Source: Pleurocapsales cyanobacterium LEGE 06147
GTDB taxonomy: Bacteria; Cyanobacteriota; Cyanobacteriia; Cyanobacteriales; Xenococcaceae
Assembly (NCBI GenBank): GCA_015207585.1
Contig: JADEWQ010000006.1
Span: 1-64,000 of the forward strand
Length of the DNA stretch: 64,000 nucleotides
Direction: 5' to 3'
In this document: positions 1-8,862 of the stretch, in pieces
Layout: every line of letters begins with the position of its first letter
Numbering within the stretch: the stretch's first letter is position 1
Program-made: the position numbers and the translations under genes
Notes under the pieces: generated by a model
Seen by the model: the letters and a program-made list of their open reading frames with translations, nothing else
Told to the model about the DNA's origin: nothing
The model's database searches: none

Positions 1-47
1 TTCTGGGGGGTATCTGGATATAGTCTTATCTTGACGACCTTTAACAT
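1..47 (-). CDS. tnpB: TnpB/OrfB of IS200/IS605 type, first 15 codons only (runs off the window)
   Basis: Read on the minus strand from the ATG at 47, the peptide is MLKVVKIRLYPDTPQ and then leaves the window. A hydrophobic/basic start followed by a K-x-R-[IL]-Y-P motif is the usual beginning of TnpB (OrfB), the RNA-guided nuclease encoded by IS200/IS605 and IS1341-type elements. The sequence before the ATG contains hairpins of the kind found at the left end of such elements, and it directly replaces the end of a potassium-channel gene. No convincing ribosome-binding site is seen. Only 15 residues are visible, so the call rests on this motif plus context. Confidence 0.6.
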   Translation of the reverse strand, partial: MLKVVKIRLYPDTPQ

Positions 48-175
48 TTAGAGTGAAAACTTATTTGCTCTATTATCACAGATGTTGGGCACTTAGTGAG
101 AAGTTCGCTCTCGACGCGGAGCGAACCTCTCTCAACGCTTTCCTAGCGGATAAGCGTGAGGCTTCCCGCTCACGG
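1..175 (-). mobile_element. Left end of an IS200/IS605-family element inserted in a K+ channel gene
   Basis: Between the tnpB start (47) and the broken channel gene lie two stem-loops. The first, 103-126, has perfect 8-bp arms (GTTCGCTC/GAGCGAAC). The second, 131-160, has a stem with one bulged A (CTCA-A-CGCTT / AAGCGTGAG). Imperfect subterminal hairpins with a bulge are typical of IS200/IS605 ends, where the Y1 transposase recognises them. The channel reading frame fails at about 170, which places the insertion junction near 168-182. The exact boundary cannot be set without an empty-site relative. The rest of the element lies outside the window. Confidence 0.55.
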
Positions 176-1417
176 AGCTAAAGGCTGCTTCAATTGTTGC
201 AACCAAGTTGCTACCCCTCGTCCGACTCGACCGAGTCCAATTATGACTATATGATCTTTTTGCGGTACGGGAGGACGCTGCTTGGTAAACTCGAATTTGG
301 AGGATAGCAGTGCTTCTGTCAGCAAAGCATACAATACTCCCACAAATGCCGTTCCCACCAAATTCAGTCCTAAACCAAATAACTGCAACCACCAAGGAAT
401 TTCTGTTATCGGTTCAAAACTATCGAACAAATCGGAATATCCTCCCAGCAACAGAATGGCGGTGACATAGAAGGCAGACAGCCAACTGGTTCCGGGATAA
501 TACCATCGAAACAGTGCCGTTCCTATTAGAAGCAACACTAAAACGATCGCACTACAAATCAGAGCGACTCGACGCACTTGTTGCCGGAAGCTTAACAAAC
601 CAAACCCGCTGATGCGTTTTTGCAAGTTATTTATAAGGCGGGCGAATATTTCGTGCCAAGTTAAGCGTTTTGGCTGTCTCCAAAAAGTTGCTGGCTGTTG
701 AGTCGAGGTCAAAAAAAACTGCTCGGCAGTTTCGAGATAAACTAAAGTATCTTTAGGGAGTACTATTTCATTTGGCTCCCATTGATGGAACGATTGAGAC
801 AAATGGTTAGGATGACGCAGATGGACTAAAATCCGCCGCGCCTGACTATTTAACTCATGGAGGAGACGTGTCCTGCACCAGGGATCGTCTGACTCGATCT
901 GACGCTTGACCACCCGTAGCTGCTGTCCATCCAAGTCAAAGAATCCCAAGGTTTCGCTACCAAGAGCAGCTAGAGCTAAAGCAGGGGTAGATAGTTGAGT
1001 AGGCTCAAAAGCGATGAAATTACCAAGTTGTTGGTATAACAATTGATTCAGATTTGACTGACCAGAGCGTATGACTAGACGAGTTTGAGGATTGAGTTGA
1101 CGTACGGCTAAAGCCGTTTCAACGTTGACTCGTTCATTACTAGTGACGAGCAAAGCTGCCCGACACTGGGAGATTTTGGCTCGTTCCAAGACACTGTTTT
1201 GGCGACAGTCTCCCACAATTAAGTCATCTAACAACTCTGATAAGTGAGCAATTTCCCAATTATGAGGTGGCACTTGCTCGATGGCGATCGCACTGACTCC
1301 AAATTCTTTGAGAGCAACGACGCAATGTTGACCCAAACTGCCCAATCCACAAACTAAAAACCGATCGAATACTTGGGAACTGCTGGTCGATAAGTGGTCA
1401 GATGCTGAGTTGACCAT
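170..1417 (-). pseudogene. Two-RCK potassium channel / TrkA-N protein, C-terminus cut off
   Basis: The product is 415 residues. An N-terminal RCK (TrkA-N) Rossmann domain starts near residue 20 with a GLGSLG dinucleotide loop. Two membrane helices (about residues 280-305 and 340-370) flank a pore-like segment reading LLGGYSDLF, which corresponds to the TxGYGD filter region of Ion_trans_2 channels. A second RCK domain begins with HIVIIGLGRVGRG near residue 395, but the frame stops about 20 residues later. Cyanobacterial proteins of this design carry a complete second RCK domain, so some 120 or more residues are missing. The break coincides with hairpins and a tnpB start, so insertion of an IS200/IS605 element is the likely cause. 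The truncated channel probably lacks normal ligand gating. Confidence 0.8.
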
Positions 1418-1553
1418 TTTTCTTCCTTTTTACCAAGCAATGCTGATTATAAATAAAAATATACAAGACATGGTATTAGTGATACCTATCTTCTACCTTG
1501 CTCGCCAGAATTCTATACTGGAAATATGAGGTATTGCGATCGAGGCAGAGTAG

Positions 1554-2873
1554 ATGATTTTTAATCCCCAAATTACGAAGGCAGTCGAACAACTCAATTA
1601 CCGAGTCACTGTCGGTGATGTAGCCGCGCAAGCTGGCTTGGAAATTAATACGGCGCAGCAGGGATTACTGGCTTTGGCTTCGGATGCTGGGGGACACTTG
1701 CAAGTAGCCGATACGGGGGAAATTGTTTATCTGTTTCCATCAAATTTTCGTACGATTCTGCGTAACAAATATTGGAAACTGAGACTGCAACAGTGGTGGG
1801 AGAAGGTTTGGAAAGTCTTATTTTACTTAATCCGCATTTCGTTTGGGATAATTCTGATTGCCTCTATTCTGCTGATGGTAGTAGCGATCGCCATTATTAT
1901 TATTTCCCTAAATTCTAGTCGCGATGGGAACAGTCAAAGTAGTAGGAGTAGAAGTTACAGTGGCGGCGGCGGTTATCTTTTTATGCCTCGCTTATGGATC
2001 GGACCAGATCTTTTTTGGTTTTTCAACCCTAACTACAGCTATTATCGTCGCCAACGCAGACAAAGAGCTACAAGAGCTACCGACGAGCCCGAGATGAACT
2101 TCTTGGAAGCGATTTTTTCTTTTCTCTTTGGTGACGGCAATCCCAACGAAGATTTAGAAGAAACTCGCTGGCAAACTATCGGTAGCGTAATTCGCAACAA
2201 CGGTGGTGCTGTCGTAGCAGAGCAAATTGCTCCTTATCTAGATGCCGTCGATCCAGACGAAAACTATATGATTCCCGTGTTGAGTCGCTTCAACGGTTAT
2301 CCCGAAGTATCTCCTCAAGGAGAGATTATCTACTACTTCCCCGAATTGCAAGTAATGGCAACCCAAAGGAGACAACAACCGATAGGAGCATACCTAAAAG
2401 AACAATTATGGCGGTTTAGCCAAGCAACCAGCAATCAAAGAATGCTGGCAATTGGACTGGGTACAGTTAACTTTATCCTGGTTTTAGTACTGGGTTCTCT
2501 ATTACGAGACGGTACGGTAGCGGCACAATTGGGTGGATTAGTTGCCTTTGTCGCTTCTATTTACTGGGTGTTGGTAGGATATGCCATTGCTTTCTTAGCT
2601 ATTCCTCTAATTCGCTACTTCTGGATTCAGGGACGCAATAGAAAGATTGAAGCGCGGAATCAACAGCGTGAACAAAGAGCGATCGCTCTCAATCGAGCAG
2701 ATGCTTCCTTACGTCAGAAAATTGATTTTGCCCGTCAATTTGCCACCCAAAAAATTATTGGTAAAGAAGATATTACCTATACAACCGAAACTGATGTAGT
2801 CGATCAAAATTTGCAAAATGCAGACAAAATAGATGAAGAATGGAGACGACGTTTGGATTCTGGTTCTGCTTAA
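1554..2873 (+). CDS. Conserved cyanobacterial membrane protein, function unknown
   Basis: This 439-residue protein has no enzyme motif I recognise. Residues 1-75 look like a winged-helix fold (alternating helices, a GDVAAQAGL segment, then a strand pair ending VYLFP). A similar ...EIIYYFPELQ block recurs near residues 240-265, so the soluble module seems duplicated. A strong membrane segment lies at about 88-113, followed by a Ser/Gly/Arg-rich linker and a Tyr/Arg-rich stretch. Two further helices follow at about 297-315 and 325-350, and the tail is basic and probably coiled-coil. I recall homologues in cyanobacteria and in plant chloroplasts, but give no function. It is transcribed away from the channel gene with a 136-bp gap. 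Confidence 0.7.
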   Translation: MIFNPQITKAVEQLNYRVTVGDVAAQAGLEINTAQQGLLALASDAGGHLQVADTGEIVYLFPSNFRTILRNKYWKLRLQQWWEKVWKVLFYLIRISFGIILIASILLMVVAIAIIIISLNSSRDGNSQSSRSRSYSGGGGYLFMPRLWIGPDLFWFFNPNYSYYRRQRRQRATRATDEPEMNFLEAIFSFLFGDGNPNEDLEETRWQTIGSVIRNNGGAVVAEQIAPYLDAVDPDENYMIPVLSRFNGYPEVSPQGEIIYYFPELQVMATQRRQQPIGAYLKEQLWRFSQATSNQRMLAIGLGTVNFILVLVLGSLLRDGTVAAQLGGLVAFVASIYWVLVGYAIAFLAIPLIRYFWIQGRNRKIEARNQQREQRAIALNRADASLRQKIDFARQFATQKIIGKEDITYTTETDVVDQNLQNADKIDEEWRRRLDSGSA

Positions 2874-2929
2874 AAAAACTATCGACAAACGCGATCGCTC
2901 TTTTAAATTTTGTGAATTTGATATTTTGG

Positions 2930-3012
2930 CGTTCGGCTTTGCCGCGCCGTAGGCGGTCTCGCCAAGGGCGAGGCGCTGCGCGGTGCGGCAGCACCCGCAT
3001 TCGCGGGATCGC
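2930..3012. repeat. GC-rich palindromic repeat after the membrane-protein gene
   Basis: An 80-bp block far richer in GC than its surroundings is packed with short inverted repeats, for example CCCGC-attc-GCGGG and GCC-aag-GGC. The words gcgccgtaggcg, gcgaggcgc and gctttgccgc belong to the same vocabulary as repeats near 17.2, 19.6, 34.6, 36.9, 39.3 and 62.9 kb. It sits between the end of one gene and the start of a toxin-antitoxin pair and encodes nothing. Confidence 0.65.
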
Positions 3013-3075
3013 TGCTTAATATTTGCAGTAAAAGAACTATGATTGTTATTGATATAGATAAAATTTTTTTTGCAA

Positions 3076-3300
3076 ATGCAAACTATATATAGACTCAAAG
3101 CTAACGAACTAGATACTCATTTTTTGGAAGCATTGAAAGCTACCTATAAGGATAAAGATATAGAAATTATTGTTTATGAAGTGGACGAGACAGAGTACTT
3201 GTTTAAATCTGAAGCTAATAAAACAAGGTTGATCGAAGCCAAAGACAACGTAGACAAGAAGACTAATCTAGTTGAAGTTAGTCTAGATGATCTTGCATGA
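3076..3300 (+). CDS. Antitoxin of a YoeB-type toxin-antitoxin pair
   Basis: This is a 74-residue acidic protein if translation begins at the ATG at 3076; a TTG two codons upstream is also open. It lies directly before a YoeB-like toxin and overlaps it by the ATGA at 3297-3300, the usual coupling in type II modules. The N-terminal half (QTIYRLKANELD, then IEIIVYEVDETEYL) fits a small beta-alpha DNA-binding fold. The C-terminal part is charged and probably wraps the toxin. It is not an obvious classical Phd/YefM sequence, so the antitoxin role rests mainly on position. Such antitoxins normally repress their own promoter with the toxin as co-repressor. Confidence 0.75.
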   Translation: MQTIYRLKANELDTHFLEALKATYKDKDIEIIVYEVDETEYLFKSEANKTRLIEAKDNVDKKTNLVEVSLDDLA

Positions 3301-3560
3301 TCAGAAAGATTGTCTTTGAATCGTCTGCGTTTGCAGATTTTAATAATTGGGCTAAATTAGACAAAAAAATTTATCGCAAAATAGTAGAACTAATTAAAGA
3401 TATAGATCGTTCACCATTTCTTGGTTTAGGAAAACCAGAACCACTTAAGCATGAATTAAGTGGTTATTGGTCGAGACGTATTAATGATGAACATCGTTTA
3501 GTTTATAAAGTAACAGACACAGAAATTATTCTAATTAGTTGTAAGTATCACTATAACTAA
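3297..3560 (+). CDS. yoeB: Txe/YoeB family toxin (ribosome-dependent mRNA endonuclease)
   Basis: The 87-residue protein matches YoeB/Txe along its whole length. It has the early F-x-x-W motif (FNNWAKLDKKIYRKI), the central GLGKPEPLKHELSG block, the W-SRRI-x-DEHRLVYKV core that carries the catalytic Glu/Arg/His set, and the C-terminal CKYHYN, equivalent to CRYHY in E. coli YoeB. Family members bind the ribosomal A site and cut mRNA during translation. Length is complete and no frameshift is seen, so the toxin should be functional. Its start codon overlaps the antitoxin stop. Confidence 0.93.
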   Translation: MIRKIVFESSAFADFNNWAKLDKKIYRKIVELIKDIDRSPFLGLGKPEPLKHELSGYWSRRINDEHRLVYKVTDTEIILISCKYHYN

Positions 3561-3583
3561 ATGCGCGCACCGCTCTTTCTCTA

Positions 3584-4141
3584 TTACGAATGAAGCCAGT
3601 TGTAGAACAGGCGAGTTAACCTAGGCATCACTAAATAAGCCAATAGAATTACGACTAATCCTGTCATAATGGCTTGACGTAATAGATAAGGGAAAACTGC
3701 TAAATACGGACCTAAAAAATAACCCAAAACAGATGCACACAAAAAAACTCCAATCCAGGTGACAAAGGCAGTTTTATACTTTGGTGGAGGGGGAGAAGCA
3801 GTGTTAGGAAGCGACACAAGAGCTTCTAATCCCGTCAAGACTTGAATATTTTCAGGCTTTTCTGTTAAAGGCTTGGCGCGTTCGAGCCATTCTTGTCGTT
3901 CGGGCGATCGCATCCATTGACAAAGATTATTGTAATTATCAAAGCGCAGAATAACTACATATTCTGCTCTAGAACCAGATTGCGGTCTAAGAATAGTTAC
4001 TCCATTATGACCATCAAATTGTCTGGCTGCTTGAGAAATGCCCTGAAGCCATTCTTCGTATCCCGATTCGCGTCCGGGACGGACGTAATGGGAAATAACG
4101 GCAGTAACCTGTTGATTTGATTTATTTTCTTCTATATTCAT
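3584..4141 (-). CDS. ABM-domain protein with C-terminal membrane helices
   Basis: The product has 185 residues. Residues 10-105 form an antibiotic-biosynthesis-monooxygenase (ABM) ferredoxin-like domain, seen in AVISHYVRPGRESGYEEWL and in YVVILRFDNYNNLCQWMRSPER. A Pro-rich linker (ASPPPPK) follows, then two or three hydrophobic segments (about 122-150 and 153-175). The combination of a soluble ABM domain and a membrane anchor recurs in bacterial proteins of unknown role, some linked to quinone or haem oxidation. No substrate can be inferred. It ends 23 bp from the convergent toxin gene. Confidence 0.75.
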   Translation of the reverse strand: MNIEENKSNQQVTAVISHYVRPGRESGYEEWLQGISQAARQFDGHNGVTILRPQSGSRAEYVVILRFDNYNNLCQWMRSPERQEWLERAKPLTEKPENIQVLTGLEALVSLPNTASPPPPKYKTAFVTWIGVFLCASVLGYFLGPYLAVFPYLLRQAIMTGLVVILLAYLVMPRLTRLFYNWLHS

Positions 4142-4179
4142 AGGATAAATAATTTGTAAGTTTTATACTCTTGCTCGAA

Positions 4180-5736
4180 CTAAAAAGAGAATGTAGTACG
4201 AATTGTCCCGACATAAATAGTGTCATTATTATTGTTGTGTTCCGGATTAAAAACTACTAATAACCCAGGGGTAATCAAAAGGCGATCGCTGACAGGAAAA
4301 CGATAAAATACTTCTAGATTGAAAGCTGGGTCTGGCTCATCAATCCCTGGAAATTCATTGTTAATCAGCCTTGGCGGCTGTCCAAAAACCAAACCGACGA
4401 GATCTCCTTCTTTAGCCAGATCGGGAAATGCCAAAGTAGCAGCATAATATAATATTTCTGCTGTCGGTTCATCAGGAAGATCTTGAGCCTGAGTACGCAC
4501 CCAACCAGCCCAGCCACCAATTGATACTTTGGAATTAATCTGCCAGTTAGTTACAATTCCATAGGAATCGGCTGTAATACTTTGACTTTCATCCTCAAAG
4601 GGTGCATCAGTGTTTTGTCCTCCTGCGTTAATATCAATACCATTAAAAGAACGAGAATAAACCAGTGCGACTTTAGCTTCTGAACTAGGTTTCCAGGTTA
4701 ATTGCCCTAACGCAGAATATGCCCCATTGAATAATCCAGAGCCAGGATTGGGTTGTTCTCCGTCTTCTGCTAAATAAACTATGGAGAAATTAAATCGCGA
4801 ACTGATATCATAGCTGACACCTACTCCGGTACCACCAATTTCTTCCCGATAGATAGGGCTACGAACCCCGAATAGAAAGGGAGAACCTTTACTATCGCTT
4901 CCTAATAAAGGATTAACTGGATCTGCTACTTCAAATAAAGTTCCTATAGGCATCAAAGTTATTTGAATATTTTTACCTAGAGGAAATTTGTAGAACAATT
5001 GGTCAATTCTCAATTGATTGTTAGTGTCGTTATCAAAGCTCAAGCGAGCCATATTTGTACCTGTAGCAGACCGTAAATTTTGGGTGTTCCCTGCAAGCAA
5101 CCTGACTCTGAGTAAATCTTGACCAGTAAAACTAGTATTAAAAAACAAGCGAACCCGATCGCTCAAAGTGACATTATCTTCTATTTCTTCGGGGTTACTG
5201 GTTATAGTTCCTGTAGGGATTGCTTTATCATTACCAAAAGCAGCAGTGGTGGCAAAGATGACCTCTCCACTTAATTTGGTAGTGGGAGAAAATTGATTAG
5301 TTTCGACTACTCCGATTCTGTTATCTAACTCGTCCACTCTCGATCTGATAACTTCTAACTCTGAAGCAAAGTTTATCTGTAATCGTCTCAGTATTTCTAA
5401 GTCATCTTGGGCAATTTGTAATCTTCCTGAATCCAAAATCTCAACCAGAAAACTATGCAAAGCTGCTGCAAACTCGTACCTACTGAGGGTTCTATTTCCC
5501 CTAAAAGTACCATCTTCATAACCTTGAGGATATCCGTAAAGTTGGATTAGATTTTGCAGAGTCGAATAAGCCCAATCTGTTGGCTTAACATCAGACAAAT
5601 CTCGAACATTGGTAACTGGGATTGTTTCTATATTTCTATTTGTTGGTTGAGCATTAACTCTATTAGTTGCGACACAAAATAAATAGGATATGCAAAGATT
5701 TTGAACAATAAGAAAAGAAAGAAGAGTGTACCTCAT
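4180..5736 (-). CDS. SLH-domain outer-membrane porin (OprB/SomA-like, iron-uptake porin group)
   Basis: This is a 518-residue outer-membrane protein. A signal peptide covers about residues 1-29 and ends near VNAQ. An S-layer-homology domain follows (DVKPTDWAYSTLQNLIQLYGY, then GNRTLSRYEFAAAL), which in cyanobacterial porins binds the peptidoglycan-linked polymer. A short coiled coil lies at about 105-145 (LEVIRSRVDELDNRIG). The rest is a long beta-strand barrel ending in an aromatic residue (TTFSF), the usual outer-membrane insertion signal. The architecture matches the SomA/OprB-like porins that carry small ions and, in some cases, iron. It is a single gene on the minus strand. Confidence 0.9.
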   Translation of the reverse strand: MRYTLLSFLIVQNLCISYLFCVATNRVNAQPTNRNIETIPVTNVRDLSDVKPTDWAYSTLQNLIQLYGYPQGYEDGTFRGNRTLSRYEFAAALHSFLVEILDSGRLQIAQDDLEILRRLQINFASELEVIRSRVDELDNRIGVVETNQFSPTTKLSGEVIFATTAAFGNDKAIPTGTITSNPEEIEDNVTLSDRVRLFFNTSFTGQDLLRVRLLAGNTQNLRSATGTNMARLSFDNDTNNQLRIDQLFYKFPLGKNIQITLMPIGTLFEVADPVNPLLGSDSKGSPFLFGVRSPIYREEIGGTGVGVSYDISSRFNFSIVYLAEDGEQPNPGSGLFNGAYSALGQLTWKPSSEAKVALVYSRSFNGIDINAGGQNTDAPFEDESQSITADSYGIVTNWQINSKVSIGGWAGWVRTQAQDLPDEPTAEILYYAATLAFPDLAKEGDLVGLVFGQPPRLINNEFPGIDEPDPAFNLEVFYRFPVSDRLLITPGLLVVFNPEHNNNNDTIYVGTIRTTFSF

Positions 5737-5871
5737 TAATACTCTTGTATAAGTCCAAAATACTTCGGTTGAATACAGGGAAAAGAGGAAAGATTAAGAG
5801 AAAAACTATCTACTTAGATTTCTAATTTATTTTTGCAAAAGTCTATTGATAAATTAACAATTTGACTGCAC

Positions 5872-7842
5872 TTAATAGCAACAAGCACAAGCTAAACCAC
5901 CCCAAAAACGAGATAAGCTACCTGGTATACTAAGAGAAGATAAACCTAAATTCTGCTGGCTCTGGAAGTTAGCACTCGCAGACGATGTTTGTCTGCACTG
6001 ACTCGGAGATAAAAAACTAATCTTTGAGTCGTTGTGATAACCGCCAAAATACTTAACAGGCGACCAATCGGGACTTACGGGTAAAGGTGGAGGGGATAAA
6101 TTACTAAACTCTGCTGAAGCATAGACAGGTTTACCATCAACAATAGTTAAGACCGATTCGAGGTGTTTGATTCTGTCTTCGGATACAGAGAAATAATCTT
6201 CTGATAACACGGCTAAGTCTGCTAATTGACCGGGAACAATCGCTCCTTTATTGCCTTCTTGATTAGAAAACCAAGCAGCAGCAGTAGTATATATCCTTAA
6301 AGCATCCATGCGATCGAGGCGGTTTGCTTCAGGATAAAGAGATGTCCCCCCGACAGTTTTGCCTGTAACTAACCAGTACAAACCCACCCAAGGATTGTAA
6401 CTAGCTACTCTGGTTGCATCTGTCCCCCCAGATAGAGGAACATCCATTGCTATCATCTTTTTAATGGGGGGAGTATGACTTGCAGCTTCTAACCCATAAC
6501 GCTCGATAAAGTATTCTCCTTGGAAAGCCATCCGATGTTGAATGGCAATGCCTCCCCCCAAAGCCTTGACTCGTTCAATATTACGCTCGCTGATAGTTTC
6601 GGCGTGGTCTAAAATCCAGTGCATCCCTGCAAAGGGAATTTCTCGGTTAGCATTCTCAAATACATTCAAAAAACGAGAGATTGATTCATTATAGGTGGCG
6701 TGGAGTCTAAAGGACCATTTATTGGCAGCGAGAAGCTTAATAACATCGGTTAGCTCTCTTTCCATTTTGGGATCGAGATCGGGACGGGGTTCGGTAAAAT
6801 CTTCAAAATCCGCAGCTGAGAAAACTAACATTTCTCCAGCGCCATTAAGCTGATAAAAATCGTCTCCCTGACCGGGATTGGCTATCTCAATCCACCTTTG
6901 AAAATCGGCTTTTTCCTCCCCTGGATTTTGGGTAAAGAGATTATAAGCAACCCTTACCGTCATCAATCTTTCTTTGTGGAGTCGATCGATAATCTGATAG
7001 TCGTCAGGATAGTTTTGTCCTCCTCCTCCTGCATCGATAACGCTAGTAATACCCAGGCGGTTCATCTCCCGCATATATTGGCGCGAGGAATTAACTCGAT
7101 CTTCTCTACCTAATTTAGGTCCTTGGGCGATCGCAGTATAAAGAATCGTGGCATTAGGTTTAGCAATTAGCATTCCTGTAGGATTGCCATTGCTATCCTT
7201 TTCGATTACAGAATCGGGAGGCGGTGTGGTATTACGGTCAATTCCTAAAGCCCTCAAAGCTGCACCGTTTAGTAAAGCACAGTTATAGAGATTGAGAACA
7301 AATACAGGAACATCTTGAGAAACCGCATTAATTTCTGCCAAAGTTGGCATTCTTCTTTCGACAAACTGAAACTCACTCCAACCACCAATCACTCTCACCC
7401 ATTGAGGGGCAGGAGTTCTACGGGCTTGTTCTTTAAGCATTCGTAGGGCATCGGCTAAAGAAGAAACACCATCCCAGCGCAGTTCCATGTTGTAGTTCAA
7501 ACCACCGCGAATCAAGTGAGTATGACTATCATTAAGCCCAGGAATTACCGTACGGCGATTGAGATTAATAACTCGAGTATTATCTCTCTGATAAGCCATC
7601 ACTTCCTTTTCTGTCCCAACCGCAAGAAAGCGATTACCTTTAATTGCCAAAGCTTCGGCAAAGGAACGTTTATCGTCTTGGGTAGCAATGCGGGCATTAT
7701 ACAGAATCAAATCGGCTTTGTTGCTAGGATCGGGAGGATTCTGCGCCCAAGATTTTCCTTTGTCTAATAAGTAAGTAGAAAATCCCGTTGCTAAAGCCCA
7801 CTTGAAAAAATCTCGTCTTTTGGTCTTGTGGTAATTATTCAT
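5872..7842 (-). CDS. Amidohydrolase family 3 (YtcJ-like), exported
   Basis: The call uses the ATG at 7842, which gives a 656-residue protein beginning MNNYHKTKRRDFFKW. A twin-arginine-type signal (KRRDFF, then a hydrophobic stretch) is right at the start, whereas the upstream ATG at 7884 would bury it. The metal-binding NDSHTHL motif of the amidohydrolase barrel lies near residue 105, with conserved His residues (HWILDHAE) and a GGTDATRV segment in the second half. The C-terminus FWGGLACACCY resembles the ending common in this subfamily. Substrate is unknown; relatives act on N-acyl or formamide groups. It follows the pirin gene closely, so the two may be co-transcribed. Confidence 0.88.
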   Translation of the reverse strand: MNNYHKTKRRDFFKWALATGFSTYLLDKGKSWAQNPPDPSNKADLILYNARIATQDDKRSFAEALAIKGNRFLAVGTEKEVMAYQRDNTRVINLNRRTVIPGLNDSHTHLIRGGLNYNMELRWDGVSSLADALRMLKEQARRTPAPQWVRVIGGWSEFQFVERRMPTLAEINAVSQDVPVFVLNLYNCALLNGAALRALGIDRNTTPPPDSVIEKDSNGNPTGMLIAKPNATILYTAIAQGPKLGREDRVNSSRQYMREMNRLGITSVIDAGGGGQNYPDDYQIIDRLHKERLMTVRVAYNLFTQNPGEEKADFQRWIEIANPGQGDDFYQLNGAGEMLVFSAADFEDFTEPRPDLDPKMERELTDVIKLLAANKWSFRLHATYNESISRFLNVFENANREIPFAGMHWILDHAETISERNIERVKALGGGIAIQHRMAFQGEYFIERYGLEAASHTPPIKKMIAMDVPLSGGTDATRVASYNPWVGLYWLVTGKTVGGTSLYPEANRLDRMDALRIYTTAAAWFSNQEGNKGAIVPGQLADLAVLSEDYFSVSEDRIKHLESVLTIVDGKPVYASAEFSNLSPPPLPVSPDWSPVKYFGGYHNDSKISFLSPSQCRQTSSASANFQSQQNLGLSSLSIPGSLSRFWGGLACACCY

Positions 7843-7884
7843 AATTTTGATACAAAGATGTTGCTTATAGCTAGCCTGATGCAC

Positions 7885-8601
7885 TCAAGCGAGATCGAAG
7901 AGTAAAAGTTCGGCGCTATTGAGCGTGCTGATGTCAAGATGCTGTCCGCCTAGCATTTGAACCCCATCCCCTTCGCGAAGTTCTTCGCCATTCAGTTGCA
8001 CCGTACCGCGTGCCACTTGTAGCCAACCGTAGCGCTCGCACTCCAAATCATAGGTTATTGTTTCGCCGACATCCAGAATTGCTGCATAAATCTGGACATC
8101 TTGATGGATTGTCACCGCACCTTCACGCCCTTGAGGATCGACAATCAATTGGAGTTTGCCCCGTCGCGTTTCCAGGGGAAAATGCTTTTGCTCATATCTA
8201 GGCTGGAGATCCTGCCGATTGGGAATAATCCAGATTTGCAAAAAGTGAACTGGTTCGGTAGAGGAAGGATTAAATTCACTGTGGGTAATTCCAGTCCCTG
8301 CACTCATGATTTGAGCATCCCCTGGGTAAATGACTGCACCATTGCCCAAACTATCCTTATGTTCGAGCGCACCGTCAAGCACGTAGGTGATAATTTCCAT
8401 ATCACGATGACTATGAGAACTAAATCCAGCACCAGGAACCACGCGATCGTCATTAATTACCCGCAAGGAACGAAAGCCCATGCGATTTGGATCGTAAAAG
8501 CCACCAAAGGAAAAGGTGTGGTAACTATCAAGCCAGCCAGTTTTAGTGTGTCCACGGGCATGGCGATCGTGGATCGGATTTGTGATTTCTGCTTTAGACA
8601 T
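7885..8601 (-). CDS. Pirin family protein (copy 1)
   Basis: The protein has 238 residues from the ATG at 8601 (MSKAEITNPIHDRHARG). The N-terminal cupin carries the pirin metal ligands, HSH in [16 protein letters not shown] and His/Glu in GTGITHSEFN. The GWLDSYHTFSFGGFYDP signature is clear, and a second cupin half ends with SAELLLFDLA. YhhW/pirin proteins bind iron and some act as quercetin 2,3-dioxygenases; others are redox co-regulators. The gene lies 42 bp upstream of the amidohydrolase start. A second pirin gene lies 2.4 kb away, and the two share the whole domain layout. Confidence 0.93.
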   Translation of the reverse strand: MSKAEITNPIHDRHARGHTKTGWLDSYHTFSFGGFYDPNRMGFRSLRVINDDRVVPGAGFSSHSHRDMEIITYVLDGALEHKDSLGNGAVIYPGDAQIMSAGTGITHSEFNPSSTEPVHFLQIWIIPNRQDLQPRYEQKHFPLETRRGKLQLIVDPQGREGAVTIHQDVQIYAAILDVGETITYDLECERYGWLQVARGTVQLNGEELREGDGVQMLGGQHLDISTLNSAELLLFDLA

Positions 8602-8671
8602 CACACGAGCCTCTCTAACTAATAAGTACCCAAGCAAAATTAATTAAAAAACCTGTAGACCTAAAACCTAA

Positions 8672-8795
8672 TAAGTAAGTCGGTGGGAATAAACCAAACT
8701 ATGTTACGAAACATAAACACGCTTGAAGTCTTTACCAATGACAAAGAACAAATGACGATCTTCCCCAGTTAGCTTTATTTGTGCCGACTTACTTA
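8672..8795. mobile_element. MITE-like element, 124 bp, with terminal inverted repeats
   Basis: The ends TAAGTAAGTCGG (8672-8683) and CCGACTTACTTA (8784-8795) are perfect 12-bp inverted repeats, and similarity continues inward (GAATAAA / TTTATTT). The direct repeat CCTAAAACC flanks the element at 8660-8668 and 8796-8804 and would fit a 9-bp target duplication, although three extra bases separate it from the left terminus. There is no reading frame inside, so this is a non-autonomous element mobilised by a transposase elsewhere. It separates the isochorismatase-like gene from the first pirin gene. Confidence 0.75.
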
Positions 8796-8862
8796 CCTAA
8801 AACCCAACACCCTGTCTTCAATCATGAATTTAATTAAATTATCCAACAAACAAGAGAAAAGC

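Noticed and set aside
132-395. Reading frame antiparallel/out of frame to the K+ channel 3' end
   Set aside because: It is a shifted frame of the channel gene plus IS end sequence, without protein-like features.
3076-3300. Classical YefM/Phd antitoxin
   Set aside because: The sequence lacks the Phd/YefM N-terminal pattern; only its position next to YoeB supports the antitoxin role.
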